A stretch of DNA of 64,000 nt from Varroa destructor (GCF_002443255.2 NW_019211458.1:9639364-9703363), one strand, 5' to 3'; shown: positions 25,681 through 36,423, counted from the stretch's first letter. Notes: generated by a model from the sequence alone, not told the origin. A program made the numbers and translations.

Positions 25681-25843
25681 CATTTGGGATCATGTGCGCG
25701 TTGAGCCTCGTTGCGGACGGTCGCATTGTCCTGTTTGGCGGTTGGTCCAAACTCGATGGGGGAAACAAGAAGGATTTGTCTCTTGTGAGATTGCGGATTC
25801 TCTCGAGCGTCCTTCTCGGCCGCTTTCGCGTGGCTTCTTTCGG
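25681..25843 (+). CDS. Kelch-repeat-like candidate exon
   Basis: The exon lies between an AG (gagtatacag) ending at 25680 and a consensus donor GTGAGTG at 25844. It carries two bases of a codon, 53 codons, then two bases (phase 1 in, phase 2 out). Residues at 25710-25742 read LVADGRIVLFGG, the signature of a kelch beta-propeller blade (hydrophobic run, then the FGG doublet), followed by WSKLDGGNKKDL where blades carry a variable loop and an aspartate-leucine. Kelch proteins use several such blades for protein binding. Only one is seen, so the rest would lie in other exons not found here. The acceptor tract is weak. A second, earlier donor (CTT|GTGAGA, about 25781) would give a shorter exon. 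The family match is by eye. Confidence 0.33.
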
Positions 25844-26166
25844 GTGAGTGTTATGTCCTCTATTTTTTTCCGTCCATATCATGTCGTCGACCGTTTCTCT
25901 GGGTTAACTGTAAAACAAGGCACGCTTGCTCACCAGTATATATACAAACAAGGCAGACAGACGCCCAAATACTGGCTTTGAAAATACTTGTTGGTCGAAT
26001 ACTGAGGACTGTTGGTCCATTCCCGTCCGCCGAGCGAAACAGAGATGAACTGGATCATTACGTCGAATGTTTTGAGCGATTTACTCAGCATACTCCACCT
26101 CCAGGGTTGGAATTTAGTCTTCGTGTAAGGCTAAAACGGGCAAATAGACCTAACAGTTACTTGTAG
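25789..26166 (+). mobile_element. Ty3/gypsy gag-like relic
   Basis: A 125-codon frame without ATG ends in TAG at 26164-26166. At 26041-26085 it reads RDELDHYVECFERFT, preceded by GPFPSAERN. This matches the conserved start of many Ty3/gypsy Gag proteins, where a Pro/Phe segment is followed by a D-x-L/M-D-x-Y-x-x-R-F-E-R pattern of the capsid N-terminal domain. The usual arginine before the FER is cysteine here. The frame overlaps the kelch-like exon in another phase, and its N-terminal half looks unlike Gag, so only the short 26010-26090 stretch supports the call. No LTR, primer-binding site or zinc knuckle was found nearby. Most likely a decayed fragment. Confidence 0.33.
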
Positions 26167-26611
26167 TTTGCAGTCTTCCCTCGTTTTAAGATATACTTTT
26201 CCTTCAAAAAGAGTTTTCTGCGGATGAATATTTCGTTCGGAATGCCTAATAACAAGTGTCGTTTCAAATCGTGTGCACTTGTTGCTATCGAATACTTACG
26301 GATAGAACTCGATGATGGTGGACAGTGTCACAAAGTCTTCACGTGTCAATGGTCCTTAATCCTGTTGCATGGCCCTCATTTGTGTAGCATTTGCTCTTCT
26401 AGTGCCTACAAACTTATAAATATAAGAAGCTGACACAATATATTTTTGTACATAAACATATGTATAGGGCATAATAAATTTCTAAGTTATCAACATGATG
26501 AGCTTCGCTGAGTGATGACTTATAGTAAAAAAGTATGTGTACCTGATGCAAATCATTCGATCTGTATTACCCTAGTAATAATATCGCTGCCTCACAATCT
26601 TCAAAACTCAG

Positions 26612-26979
26612 ACGACACTCTGTCGAGGCCCGAATGTGCAAGCGGAGCCACTGGGTGTTGCGGGTGAAGGAAAAGATATGTCTATCTCTCTTTCTATGTC
26701 TGGCAGAGTTGGGGTTCGTTCCCCGTTTACCCCAATGTCTCACCCCAGTGTTTCCACTGCTTCCTTACCGACAGCTCGCAAGCAATCAATGCCTAGGCAA
26801 TGCAATGACGGTGTCGATTCACCTGAAGCATTTCGCACATACATACATACATACATACACAGGAAAGTTGCATCTAGGAACGGCAAAACATATGACCAGT
26901 GCTCAATATGCAAGCTAGATAACGTTCAGCGGACTGATTGCGAGGTAGAGGGAGGACACAGTTATACTGCCACCGGATG
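26612..26979 (+). CDS. Candidate internal exon (368 nt), unknown protein
   Basis: An acceptor (ctcacaatcttcaaaactcag, ending 26611) and a donor (GGATG|GTAAGA at 26980) bound a frame open for 122 codons. The peptide is polar (SVSTASLPTARKQSMPRQC) and ends with Cys and His residues (CSICKLDNVQRTDCEVEGGH) that are vaguely zinc-binding in spacing but fit no known finger. A second frame from the same acceptor is open for about 100 codons and would be in phase with the kelch-like exon 770 nt upstream. An (ACAT)n run lies inside, which argues against strong selection there. Confidence 0.22.
26837..26859 (+). repeat. (ACAT)n microsatellite
   Basis: About five to six tetranucleotide units inside an open frame. 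Confidence 0.85.
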
Positions 26980-26999
26980 GTAAGATTACGCATACCTAC

Positions 27000-27950
27000 T
27001 GCTAGATTGCTACATCTGCTGAGCAGTCGGAAGTCTTCTCGCCCTCTAATGGAATGCTCTAATGTGCCAATAGAATAGCCGTAGGTGTCGCGTGCACTCT
27101 ATATGTGAATGCATGGGGCAATGTTAGCGGGAAAACTCTGAAGATCTAAGAAAACCACTTAGGGTAAGCATACTCTCAAGTTTGCCATATATATCGTATA
27201 ATAAACAGTAGGATGGCCAGCCGTTACACAGATAAATACGATCAATGAAGAGCTGATTAATAATAGAAATACGAAAAAGTTGAATATTTAGTCGGTACCG
27301 TGTGATTACGAGGGCGCAGTGTTGGATCTACGGTACGCCAGATGGGATTATCTGTATCGAACGTACCGTGCCTACACCCACTACATTGAAGATATAATCT
27401 AAAATTGTCGACAGCTTTAAACCATATAATTGATTTTCTAGTATACCAGTACTGATCCTTCATATCATAGTTAGCTCCGGCTACAGATGCCTTCTTGTCC
27501 CTTGATTACGAATTTCAACAAGCAACCTTTAGCGTCTAGGCCTAGCAGTCTAGGATTTGACTATTCAAACTACCGCGCCACAAGAGCGAAAGATCAAGAA
27601 ATGTTGTCCTCAAGTAGCTTTGTCATGCTTTTTTGGTCAAATCCTCAATCACCGGCATCGCCCATATAGGCGTTTTTTACACTCTTTGATCGGAATTAGT
27701 TTAATAAGCTAGAGACCTTGTATCAGTAATTGCGGTAATTACCGATCGACAGTAATCACGCATTGCACTTTGTAAGTTATGCTTGGTAGCGACATTCAGG
27801 TCGTAGCCTACACTTCCAAAATGTATAAAACCTAAATAATTTTCGATATGAATTCGTTTATAAACAACAGGGCGAGCAATATGAAGTCGCCGAGCTGCTG
27901 CCAACACTCACAGATATCTGCGTACCGTATGCCACTAAAGAAGCGTCTGT
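27000..27950. other. No gene seen
   Basis: AT-rich sequence with short frames only (27487-27669 plus, 27701-27907 minus) and no usable splice or start evidence. Confidence 0.5.
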
Positions 27951-27961
27951 AAGGTCAGATG

Positions 27962-28062
27962 ATTCATCGTTAGAGTCAGCTGATGGGGTTCCCTATCATT
28001 GGCATAGGAACGACGATGAATGGCGCATCAGGCTGTTGTTCACCGAACAGAGTCCTGATGCG
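27962..28062. other. Cluster of stem-loops, possible structured RNA
   Basis: Two adjacent foldbacks. The first has a 9-bp outer stem (27962-27970 with 28013-28021) and an inner stem of 8 bp with one bulged C (27988-27996 with 28004-28011), loop cattggc, and a 17-nt one-sided internal loop. The second has a 9-bp stem (28024-28032 with 28054-28062), a 5-bp continuation (28033-28037 with 28046-28050), a 3-nt bulge and an 8-nt loop. They are 2 nt apart. The shape recalls two-hairpin RNAs, but there is no H-box hinge or ACA box where an H/ACA snoRNA needs them. Single 9-bp hairpins are expected several times in 64 kb, so only the clustering is notable. Confidence 0.25.
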
Positions 28063-28142
28063 TCAAATGGGATATGTGACTGAGGTGTAAATTCGATGAG
28101 TGCCAATGGAACGAAGGGAATGGAGTAGCATGAATCAAGCCT

Positions 28143-28424
28143 TCAATGGAAGTGACGTGCGTGAGGATTTTTCAAGTGCTCCTTTCTCAGTGTGTATACT
28201 ACGTAATTTAATATATTCGCAAATGATCGGTTTTCTACTGCAAATACAGGCTGCCGTATTTGCAGATTGATACTGTCTACTTGTTTATGGTCCATATCAC
28301 ATATATATTTCATATATCTGTGTGGGCATATCCAAATTTCAGATATATCTCTTTGAAAATACAAATATATCCCTACGTTGTTTTCATGGTTATCTAGAGT
28401 TAATGTAATAATATTGTTTTGCAA
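28143..28424 (-). CDS. AT-rich open frame (93 codons), unknown
   Basis: A minus-strand frame with even residue composition (for example LQIRQPVFAVENRSFANILN), no true ATG at its head and no flanking splice evidence. An A10 run lies just beyond its head (about 28423). No family is recognised. Confidence 0.1.
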   Translation of the reverse strand: MQNNIITLTLDNHENNVGIYLYFQRDISEIWICPHRYMKYICDMDHKQVDSINLQIRQPVFAVENRSFANILNYVVYTLRKEHLKNPHARHFH

Positions 28425-28878
28425 AAAAAAAAGCCATTTATCACGTACAGGCTTGTGGTGTTAGGTCTGTTACGTGCGGACGAAGTCTATCGCGGACTCC
28501 GATATACCTTTATTTAAACATATGAACATGTTTTCTAGCTAAGTTATATTGATTTCGTTGATAGAAATAGATTTTTTGACCCAACTGATGCAACTCGCAG
28601 TTTGTATGATGATAATCTGGGAATCGGCTTGTAGTGGAGACGATTTTTAAGAACAATAAACTAAAGAGGCTGACAAGTGCTATACAGAACCCATGCGAAT
28701 GGTAAACCTATCAACAGACAGAGTGCCTACTGTTACTTCTATCAGCAGTATTTGGCTGGTATGACTTTAGGGCTAAGTTTAAGATCGATAGGTACCACAG
28801 TCTGATTTTGTTTTTAACGCTACCTGTGGGTTGACTGATGTACTACTGAGCTAGGTCGTACCATTGTCCTCTTCTTAA

Positions 28879-28998
28879 ACAGGCTTTCGTTCTTTTTTCG
28901 AAAGACAAGAACAGAGAAGTTTGTTAGATACAGGTGCTGAAATTGAGATCCGCCTCTATCCTTCTGTTCATTTACTCCATGTCTCCAATTTTAGATAG
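28879..28998 (+). mobile_element. Retroviral-type aspartic protease motif, retrotransposon relic
   Basis: A 39-codon frame between two stops contains SLLDTGAEIEIRL (28918-28956). LLDTGAE is the active-site motif of retropepsins in Ty3/gypsy, Pao and retroviruses, where the catalytic Asp lies in D-T/S-G flanked by hydrophobic residues. Neither the flap nor the second hydrophobic-Gly motif follows before the TAG. It is about 2.8 kb downstream of the gag-like relic on the same strand, the order expected in a retroelement, though farther away than usual. No reverse transcriptase or integrase signature was found. A chance match to this motif in a window this size is unlikely but possible. Confidence 0.33.
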
Positions 28999-28999
28999 A

Positions 29000-30960
29000 A
29001 ACCTTTCTGTAGAAGGTCGATGAAAATGAAACGAGCTAGACCTCGTTTCAACTACACGCAGACCTTGAGCCTAGCGTATTGCAGGACTTTTATTTTGTCA
29101 TTACATAACTGTGTATATAAACCTTTATTGTACGAACATTATGTAGCAAAAATGGTAACAACCTATATATAATGCCTCGTAACGAGAATATTGTTATGTA
29201 ACAATAAAATGTTGCTGTAGTTCTCGTTAGCGCGAAGGCACTTAAATTCATACGTATTGCCACTACGGACTGTCCCACGGGTCTAGTGTATTGTGTAGAT
29301 AAGCTAGCGAAATTGTGTTAAAAGACCTAAATTTCCTACTAGAAGGGAATCAATTTAGAACATGCTAGGTATTGGTCTTATAACATAAAACATATGCGCT
29401 AGCTTTTGCGTATTGTTAGCCGAGAGGCTTACTTAAAACGGTTGTTTTTTTTCTATTCTTTTAGGGTTACTAATCAACGGACTATTCTAGGAATTCCTTC
29501 TGTGCCACCTGACGCTCCCTATGACAACAAACTCTTTTAGTGGCTGGAATATTAGGGCACACTATTGCGCTTGAACTCTACGATGACACTTACCTGCTAA
29601 AGATTAAGCAATTCTTTTATGGCGCCGAGTTTAAAACGTTACTAACCATGCGAACGTACCAGTCTTATACACTCACTAGCTAATACGTTGCATATACTAT
29701 GGAATATAGTAGCTAGTATGTTATATTATACATAATATCTGCTCAAATATAAGTTATTACTCGTTGTTTCGCGTACGAATTAAACAGAGCCAGAGAGGAG
29801 ATCCGCGCTGAGCAGCGGAGCGAGTATAAGTCTGCCTTTTACTTGGCTAAGAAATACCTTTGATGTTCGACTATTATGGATACTGGACGGTAATAGTAAT
29901 TTCTGCTGACCAGAAAACTAAGCAAATGTCCTCCTTTAGAGATACGTATGCAGTAACTTATTACAGTAATTGGAATATCGACGACACAAAATAGTACCTT
30001 TACGAAAAAAAATCTGCCGGCTCAGACAATACTTTGCATGCCTTTACTTGGGAATTGTCAGTTTCATTAGTATTTAATCAGGCGTTGTTCATGTTTGTCC
30101 AACAATAGAATTTACTTTTTTTTGTTCAAGGATTCAGCTTATGAGCTAAATTTACTAGGCAAGGAAGCGACTGAAGCTGTTGATGGCGTATAGCACCATC
30201 GACTCTAGAGCCACTGTAACAGACAGCTACTGTTTGGGCCTACTTTGCAGAAACATCGGCTGTGCAATATCTGAACGTCTACAGGTTTACATTGCGACCG
30301 ATGATAATTAGATCTTTGAATGGATGCCAGAAATTGAGAAACGATCGTACGGCTAATAAACAATGCTCCCTATATTGTCATGAGATATATCTGGCTAAAA
30401 AAAAAAAAGAGGGATTTTCAATAATTCGCCTAATAAGGGCAATTCGTACCTAACGAAAGCAGACACAGTGTAAAGTGATACCCTGTAGCCATGTGTCTCA
30501 CAACTGTCTCAGTGTTTCGTTCGAGAGGGATCCTGCATAGGGCAGTATTGCTGGATATTTAGCTTAGTCGATGCACTGAAGGGCACAAACTTAAAAAGTA
30601 TAGCCACTCAGAAATACACAAAACGATAATTAATATTTCTTGCCCTATGTATTAAATAGAAGCTTCATTTTATTAAATTCCTGTTTCTGCCATCACCACG
30701 CTGTATGATCATATTGGAAGGCCAATTCGAGCGGACGACTATTTTGATTCTTCGGTCAATAACTAAGGTAGAAAGACGAAATGAATGACACATCATGACC
30801 ATTTTCAATTTGAACGATACAAAATAGGGCTTGAGATCTCAGGCAAAACTGAATAAAATCCGGTCGTCACTTGGGGGAAGAATCTTGTATTCATGTATCT
30901 AGATGATTAGACGGCATTGTCACGAACATTTTACTGCACATTCTGATAATACGTTCTAGA
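29000..30960. other. AT-rich block with acceptor-like sites
   Basis: No supported gene. Two strong plus-strand 3' splice-like sites occur: ttctattcttttag ending 29464, followed by 24 open codons to a TAG at 29538, and ttttttttgttcaag ending about 30126, followed by 20 open codons. Both are short enough to be chance. A minus-strand CAG|GTAAGTG junction is at 29594/29593. An A12 run lies at 30397-30408. Confidence 0.35.
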
Positions 30961-30975
30961 TAAAGGTGAAACGTA

Positions 30976-31413
30976 ATGATTTATTTAGCCTTAGCATACA
31001 AAACCACCGTGTCGTCATGGTATATAGGATTCAGCGGGACGGAAAGGAGAGTAAGAGCTTGTCTTATTGACCATTTCGACTACCAAAAAAAAAACTCGGC
31101 TTTTATTCCGTTCACACTGGTTATTGGGGTATGCAAAACGGGGCGCGACGAGATAGACGGGCAGCCATCGTAGAGTGCTGTGTCCCTGCGACTATTCATA
31201 GATATTGGCGTGTTAGACAACGCCGTGGTCAGAGCTAGCTCAGCAGGACTTAATGCGATTCTCTCTCTCAGAGAAACAGAACATTTGACGAGAATAAATA
31301 TTGTCGAACAACGCGGACGAAGGACCTGTCAGTTGCTACTGGATTGGGGTGACATTCACCTAAAAACTCCACCTACTAAATATTTTCCGCTTGGTTTCTA
31401 TTATGGACGATGA
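30976..31413 (+). pseudogene. Interrupted open frame, unknown
   Basis: One frame is open from ATG at 30976 to TGA at 31411 except for a single TAG at 31171. The second half contains CQLLLDWGDIHLKTPP, faintly like a retropepsin active site with the Thr-Gly-Ala altered. Because the relic at 28.9 kb carries the intact form of that motif, this could be another decayed retroelement piece, but the match is too weak to call. It could equally be a chance frame. Confidence 0.13.
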
Positions 31414-31737
31414 TCGGTGCCGCTCCTCTGCCGTTACATATTTCTACTACCGCTAACAACAGTGATAACCACTACCACTATTCTCTCCATGAAACAGGGT
31501 TTCTTCCCATCCCAGTATCTGGTGAGAGCAAAATGCTTATCTGTATTGTAGCACTGGGGCCTGGCCATTATGTATTCTCTTGCCCAGCATACTTCTTTAT
31601 TCTTTTCGTTTATGCTTGATTGATAAGTATTTATTTCACCATCTCTATTCAAGTTGTCACCTTCGAAGTAATCTCTACCAGGACCCAATGCATCCTAATA
31701 CTGCCGTCTTTTTTCTTTATCCTTAAAACATCTTTCG

Positions 31738-31928
31738 TCATTGATCGTCGATGACGTCGCTCAGCAATGTTCCTTTTTCTTCCCTTTTTGTGTCGAAACG
31801 CATTAGTCCTTCAAACTTTACGCCCAAAACTAAAGAAGTTTTGGAAATAGGAACCAGTCGCGGCGGACCAGTTCGGGTGAATACGGGGTTTGGAGCATCA
31901 CACACATCGAGTTTGTTTGCTAACACTT
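31738..31928 (-). CDS. Candidate terminal exon, unknown protein
   Basis: On the minus strand a clean pyrimidine-rich acceptor (cactattcatcattcag) ends at 31929. The following frame (two bases, then 62 codons) runs to TGA at 31738. The C-terminus is acidic (GTLLSDVIDDQ). A central run TSLVLGVKFEG resembles the TSVLGVKFEGG found near the active N-terminus of the beta-4 proteasome subunit, but the similarity stops there, so I do not assign it. A GATAAA lies downstream as a possible weak poly(A) signal. Confidence 0.27.
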
Positions 31929-31929
31929 C

Positions 31930-33000
31930 TGAATGATGAATAGTGAATGGGTATGGATCGACGCACTGTCATGATGAAGGACTCAGGACTTAGCGTGCGA
32001 CAATTCTAGGCTCTTGCGTCACACAGACTCGCGCAATCTTCTTTATATTTCCTGAATGTACTCGTGGAGCCGAGCGGCAACCTTTGCACAATGTTTGAGT
32101 AATTTATTCAATTTTTTAGGTAAAGCCTACATACTGCATGCTCGTTCTTCTGTTCGGAAAAAATCGCATGACGTTTAATACATAGACTCATCCAAGTCCA
32201 CCAGAAAACCTTAGACTGCATTAGGTTGTTATGAAATTGTAATGGTATGGCAGAAGCCCAGTTCTTTTTGCCAAAATAAACATAAGTCACAACCGATCAT
32301 ATAGTGGCGCAAAGGACTCATTCATTTTTGAGCAGAATTATCTTTGCAATTTGAGCCACAAAGGTAAGTTAGCGCAACTGAACCAGAGCTAAATTTACCC
32401 ACTGAGTAGCACTTTGAACGCGTAAATTCAGACTTTTATTTGACCCATGTTACACTGCATGCAATTGGGATAACATTATATATCATATTGTTATACAAAA
32501 TACGCAAAAGTAATTGCGTTATATAAAAATATCGAACAAACGGAGACAAGATCATTCGTTTCAGCTAGATGGCCTTTGCCGCTATCCGCCTCCCTATAAT
32601 ATTTATGTTGGCATTTCAATAATCGCCTAGACCGTTCCCCTACTGCGTCCATGCTACCCACACTATTTGTGCAGGACGGGATTTATAGGCAAAGGAGAAC
32701 ATTTTAATAATCAGAATCCCTAAGATCGGCCCGGACTCTGTTTTGCATCGATTCAACCAGCGCTCGAACTCCTCCTTTCCTGCAAGTGCTAGCAAGCGTT
32801 TGACCTCTTTCTCTCCCGTCCTCTCTTTTTCTGGGCTGGAGGGCCGGTTATGGTCCCATGACCAGTATCAAAACGGTACAGCAAAATGAGGAACGAACGG
32901 ATTGGACAAACTCCGAAGGTGTAGAAGCATAACGAAATGGTCTGTTTTGTCAGAGCTGGGTTGGGTCCCGCTTCGTCTTGAAAGAGTGGGTGTTTTGTGC
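31930..33000. other. No gene seen
   Basis: AT-rich sequence. A consensus donor AAG|GTAAGTT lies at 32364/32365, preceded 28 nt upstream by an acceptor-like AG; a 28-nt micro-exon is conceivable but unsupported. Confidence 0.45.
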
Positions 33001-33560
33001 ACGCCCGGTCGGCGGACGCACGGACCAATCGGGCGACGCAGAAACCAAGATGACGAAAGGTAGGTATGCGCGCGCTCTGTACGCTGTTCGTTGGTAGCAT
33101 CGAATACTCTGAAGGAACGACAGAACTGAGGAACCAAAGAAGGAGACCAACAGTACGTCGTCGTCTCGTTCGCCTCCGTTACGGCGCCTTCCTCACGTAC
33201 TTAGTAGACAAACGAGTGAACGAGCAAGGCGACAGCAAAAGGAGAAGGAACGTTTGGCGTAGTTTTTGCAATTGGAAACGGGCGAAGTATGAAAAGGGGT
33301 TGGGCACAGAGAAAAACGGGCTATTGCTGGCGGAAAGAGGTGCACTCGTAGTTGGGCTTGATTGGTGCACTGAGGCAGAAGCTGATGCCGAGGTAGGTTG
33401 CAGTGGGGCCACAACCGGCAGCTGCCGGCACTGGCCTCGTTTGACGGGAAACTGAGCGGCACATGAAGTTGAACCAGCGAATACTTTGCTGGACGACCAC
33501 GACGACGCTGCAGGTGAGTGTAGCACCAGCACAAGGGCCCGCCATGGCGACGCGGGAAAT
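33000..33560 (+). CDS. GC-rich region with strong donors, possible 5' exon
   Basis: The patch is rich in G+C and CpG. A frame from ATG 33066 (MRALCTLFVGSIEYSEG...) stays open for 129 codons and contains a GAG|GTAGGT donor at about 33393. A stronger donor, CAG|GTGAGTG, is at 33513/33514, preceded by a short acidic frame (VEPANTLLDDHDDAA). Minus-strand frames of 117-127 codons over the same bases show that composition alone lowers stops. The combination fits an untranslated or partly coding first exon near a promoter, but no TATA or initiator element is clear. Confidence 0.17.
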
Positions 33561-34374
33561 TGAGGAGGAATTTCAATATTCCACTCGCTAAGCTCCTTAC
33601 CTAGTCACCTCAGCTTCGTCCCTCCCGCACCGACCCAACAGCACCCTTCACTCCTGTTCTCCTCTACGACCTACACACATAGAGACTAGCAGCGTGTACA
33701 TGCGTCACTCAGTATGAGGCAACGGCGGCTGGTCTCCCTCGCATTTCACGCGCACATACACGTACATTTCTGAGTGACTAGCCGAAGCTATGAGCGAGCA
33801 CAAGGTCCACCAACCAACCCTGTCGGTGCGCCACGCAAACTGCAAACTCACCTGACCGGTACCGTGTCAAAACGAGAGAAGAAGAGAGACCAAGTGACTT
33901 CTTTGACTTCGCTGCTCCACGCTGCTCATAAGCACAGTAAACGATGTACACGTATGGCGGCCGCTTCTACTGCAGCAATGGTAGTGACGATGCGATGCTT
34001 TTGGGCCCTAAATCATTTCAGCCATTGACTTTAGTAGGGTTGCTAGTAGATTGGACCTGTCTGACGGTTAGGCAGAAAGGCTGGACGATGCGTTTATAAG
34101 ACTGAACAGTGATGCCGAAGCGCGTGGAAAGCTAATAGGTTGCTGGGACGGACTGAGGTGAGGAAAATGATGGTTGATGAGGGGCGTCTGGCCGTCTACC
34201 TCCTCTCATATGATATACGTGTGTGTGCTTGGGTTTGGGACTCTACCATCCTTTCTAGTTAGGGCGCCCAAGTCTGAAAAACCGCGGACCAGCTATGACA
34301 GACAAGCCTCTAACCCACCCCACCGACTTCAGGGTTGTTCCGACAAAGAGAGAAGTAATAGACGCGTATGCTAG

Positions 34375-34440
34375 ACCACGACGACAACGACCCCATCGAC
34401 GACGACGATGATGATGACAACGACAATAACGTTGTGGATC
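34375..34440 (+). repeat. Degenerate (GAC/GAT)n trinucleotide run
   Basis: Repeated acg/gat units, partly encoding Thr and Met at the head of the frame described next. Confidence 0.6.
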
Positions 34441-34949
34441 TCCACCATCAGCGTTGCGATGACGGCGAGAATGGCAAAGAGAGCAGTAGAGAGTGAAGAG
34501 CGGTGTGGCCTGCGCAGAGAATCGCCCTTCCCAGCGAATCGGTGGAAGAAAGCCTGCTGCTTGGCCGCCAGGTACAGAGATCAAAAACTTCGAAGGAAAT
34601 TCGGTCTTGTAAACAGAGAGGACCAGCTTTTTGCCAGCCTCACTACCAGATATATCAATATAAAGGTATCATCTGGAACTACTCAGTCACTGATGATGGT
34701 AACAGCAGTCAGGGGAAAGCTGACTAGAATGTAGACATGGTATGCAGGGTCATGCTGTTTAGATGGTTGGACGTGATTTAACTTTGATTTTCCAGAAATT
34801 GCTATGTTGAAATACTCGAACTAGCACTTATCAGTGGGCAGCTAAACGGAAAGGAAGGACCGCAAATGGAGGCATTCGCTGTGTTTGCGACGGTCCATAA
34901 TATCTGTTATGCCCGGTTCATCGTTTGTTTCGGTGGGGCTCTATCTTGA
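34408..34949 (+). CDS. Candidate two-exon small gene, possibly secreted
   Basis: Model: exon 1 34408-34571, intron 34572-34795, exon 2 34796-34949. Exon 1 starts at a run of ATG codons in a GAT repeat, encodes a hydrophobic N-terminus (TITLWISTISVAMTA), then a basic, Cys-containing segment (AKRAVESEERC... KKACCLAAR), and ends at the good donor CAG|GTACAGA. Exon 2 follows a good acceptor (tttgattttccag), is in phase, and adds about 50 residues (NCYVEILELALISG...) to a TGA. The predicted product of about 105 residues has a plausible signal peptide and a dibasic site. Exon 1 might also continue past the donor. Phase agreement has a one-in-three chance of being accidental. No family is recognised. 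Confidence 0.2.
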
Positions 34950-36319
34950 AAGAGCTGATCTTGCGCCAACGTATTTGGGTTTGGAGGGTGGGCCATTAGT
35001 TCCACCTTGCTCGATTTCTCTTCCTAGATACGAGTATGTAAAGTGGCCCGCACCGGTACTGTATAGTCTGATCTCTGGCCAGCTCTTCTTTTCGAGCCCA
35101 ACTGGTCTAAGGACATAGCACTTTAGGCTGCTTTGTTTAATTAACCCACATTAACTGGGTGGTTCTGGAGTGTCCTTGTCGGGCCTATCATTCTGTTGAT
35201 GCAAGGCATCAGTCGTATTTCAGCAATCTCGGTTTTAGGCCAATCGCAACATGCTTATAGGTATCTCAACACGTTGTATGCTACCGTTGTCGGGAACTGA
35301 CACTTTATACAGGCTACCGTAATCATCTTAACAAACCCTAGACAGCAAGATTGCGATAGTCTTAGTGGTGTTGTGGGTGGAGCGGTAGCAGGATCTGTCT
35401 TTTGTCTATCGCGGCGGTGCTCTTATAATACCATCTCTATGATCTCCTTGATGGCAGTATGCGAGGGCGTTGATGAAGGCTGCTAGTATGGATCGCTTTC
35501 CCCTCTCTGTTGGCCTTCTTCTCTACGTTTGTTGAGAGTTGCTGGCAGAAGCTTTCAAGAGAAGAAGTCCTTTGATGTCGACGCCATGCTGTTGGTGACG
35601 CGGCCCTCGCACGCAAGTGAGAAAGGACTGGGGACCATCCATGTGCCAGGGCGTCTGTAGGCCTGTGGATGTTACAAGGGCCGTCTGGTTCGTTGGCTGG
35701 TCGCTTTATCTTAATGTGATAACAACCGTCGCCGCCGCTGCTGCCACATAACATTGGCAAGAACGTTGAAGGATGGCCGAACATAGCGAGAAGCGGAGAG
35801 TATTAGGAAGACGAGAGGGGCAATGTTAGGCGTTACGAGAACGCTGATGAGGGGAGGAAATGGACGGGGGTGTGCCCCGAGCGGAGACTAATATAGAAAG
35901 TCGGGTGCCTCGTTTTGGTGGTGTACCGAACAAGCAAGAAGCAGTGGAAAAGACTAAGGGCGAAACAGTATGGTAGCTTAAGCAGCGCTGAATATAGAAA
36001 CTCGTTATCAGACTTGTCTCCTATAACGTGTCGATACAGTTTATTGCAAATCCAGATACGGTAACAAGAAGCTGAATAGTCTCCGGCGACGAATTTTTGG
36101 TTTGACTTTAGAGGGACAATTTCATGTACCCTAAGTCTGCGCTTCGCCGTCAACCATAATAGCTCAAGTAACTCAAGGCTTAAGTAACCAGGGGAGGACT
36201 TGACTGTGGCTAACGATATTGAACTAGGCCATCTTGGCCTGTGGGATGGATGGAAAGCATGCGCAAAACTGCCGTCGACACATCGCCATTATATAAAGTG
36301 AAACCTTGCCGAGCGGAAC

Positions 36320-36365
36320 AAATTTAATTGTTATATATATATATATATATATAACAATTAAATTT
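36320..36365 (+). repeat. 46-nt perfect palindrome around an (AT)n core
   Basis: The arms aaatttaattgtt and aacaattaaattt flank a 20-nt AT core with no mismatch, so the whole 46 nt is its own reverse complement. It is followed immediately by more (TA)n and then (AG)n. Confidence 0.9.
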
Positions 36366-36398
36366 ATATATATATAGAAATATATAGATAATATAGAA

Positions 36399-36423
36399 AG
36401 AGAGAGAGAGAGAGAGAGAGAGA
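36399..36423 (+). repeat. (AG)n microsatellite
   Basis: About twelve AG units at the end of the compound repeat that begins with the palindrome at 36320. Confidence 0.9.

Noticed and set aside
30127..30190. Short frame DSAYELNLLGKEATEAVDGV after a strong acceptor, like the start of an Smr domain
   Set aside because: Twenty codons after a chance acceptor are expected often, and the domain does not continue.
31231..31300. tRNA A-box-like sequence (agctagctcagcaggac); others at 38481 and 51129
   Set aside because: No B box (GGTTCGANTCC) follows at the right distance and no cloverleaf can be drawn.
31738..31928. Resemblance to proteasome subunit beta-4
   Set aside because: Only about ten residues (TSLVLGVKFEG) agree, and the conserved residues that should follow are absent, so no assignment is made.
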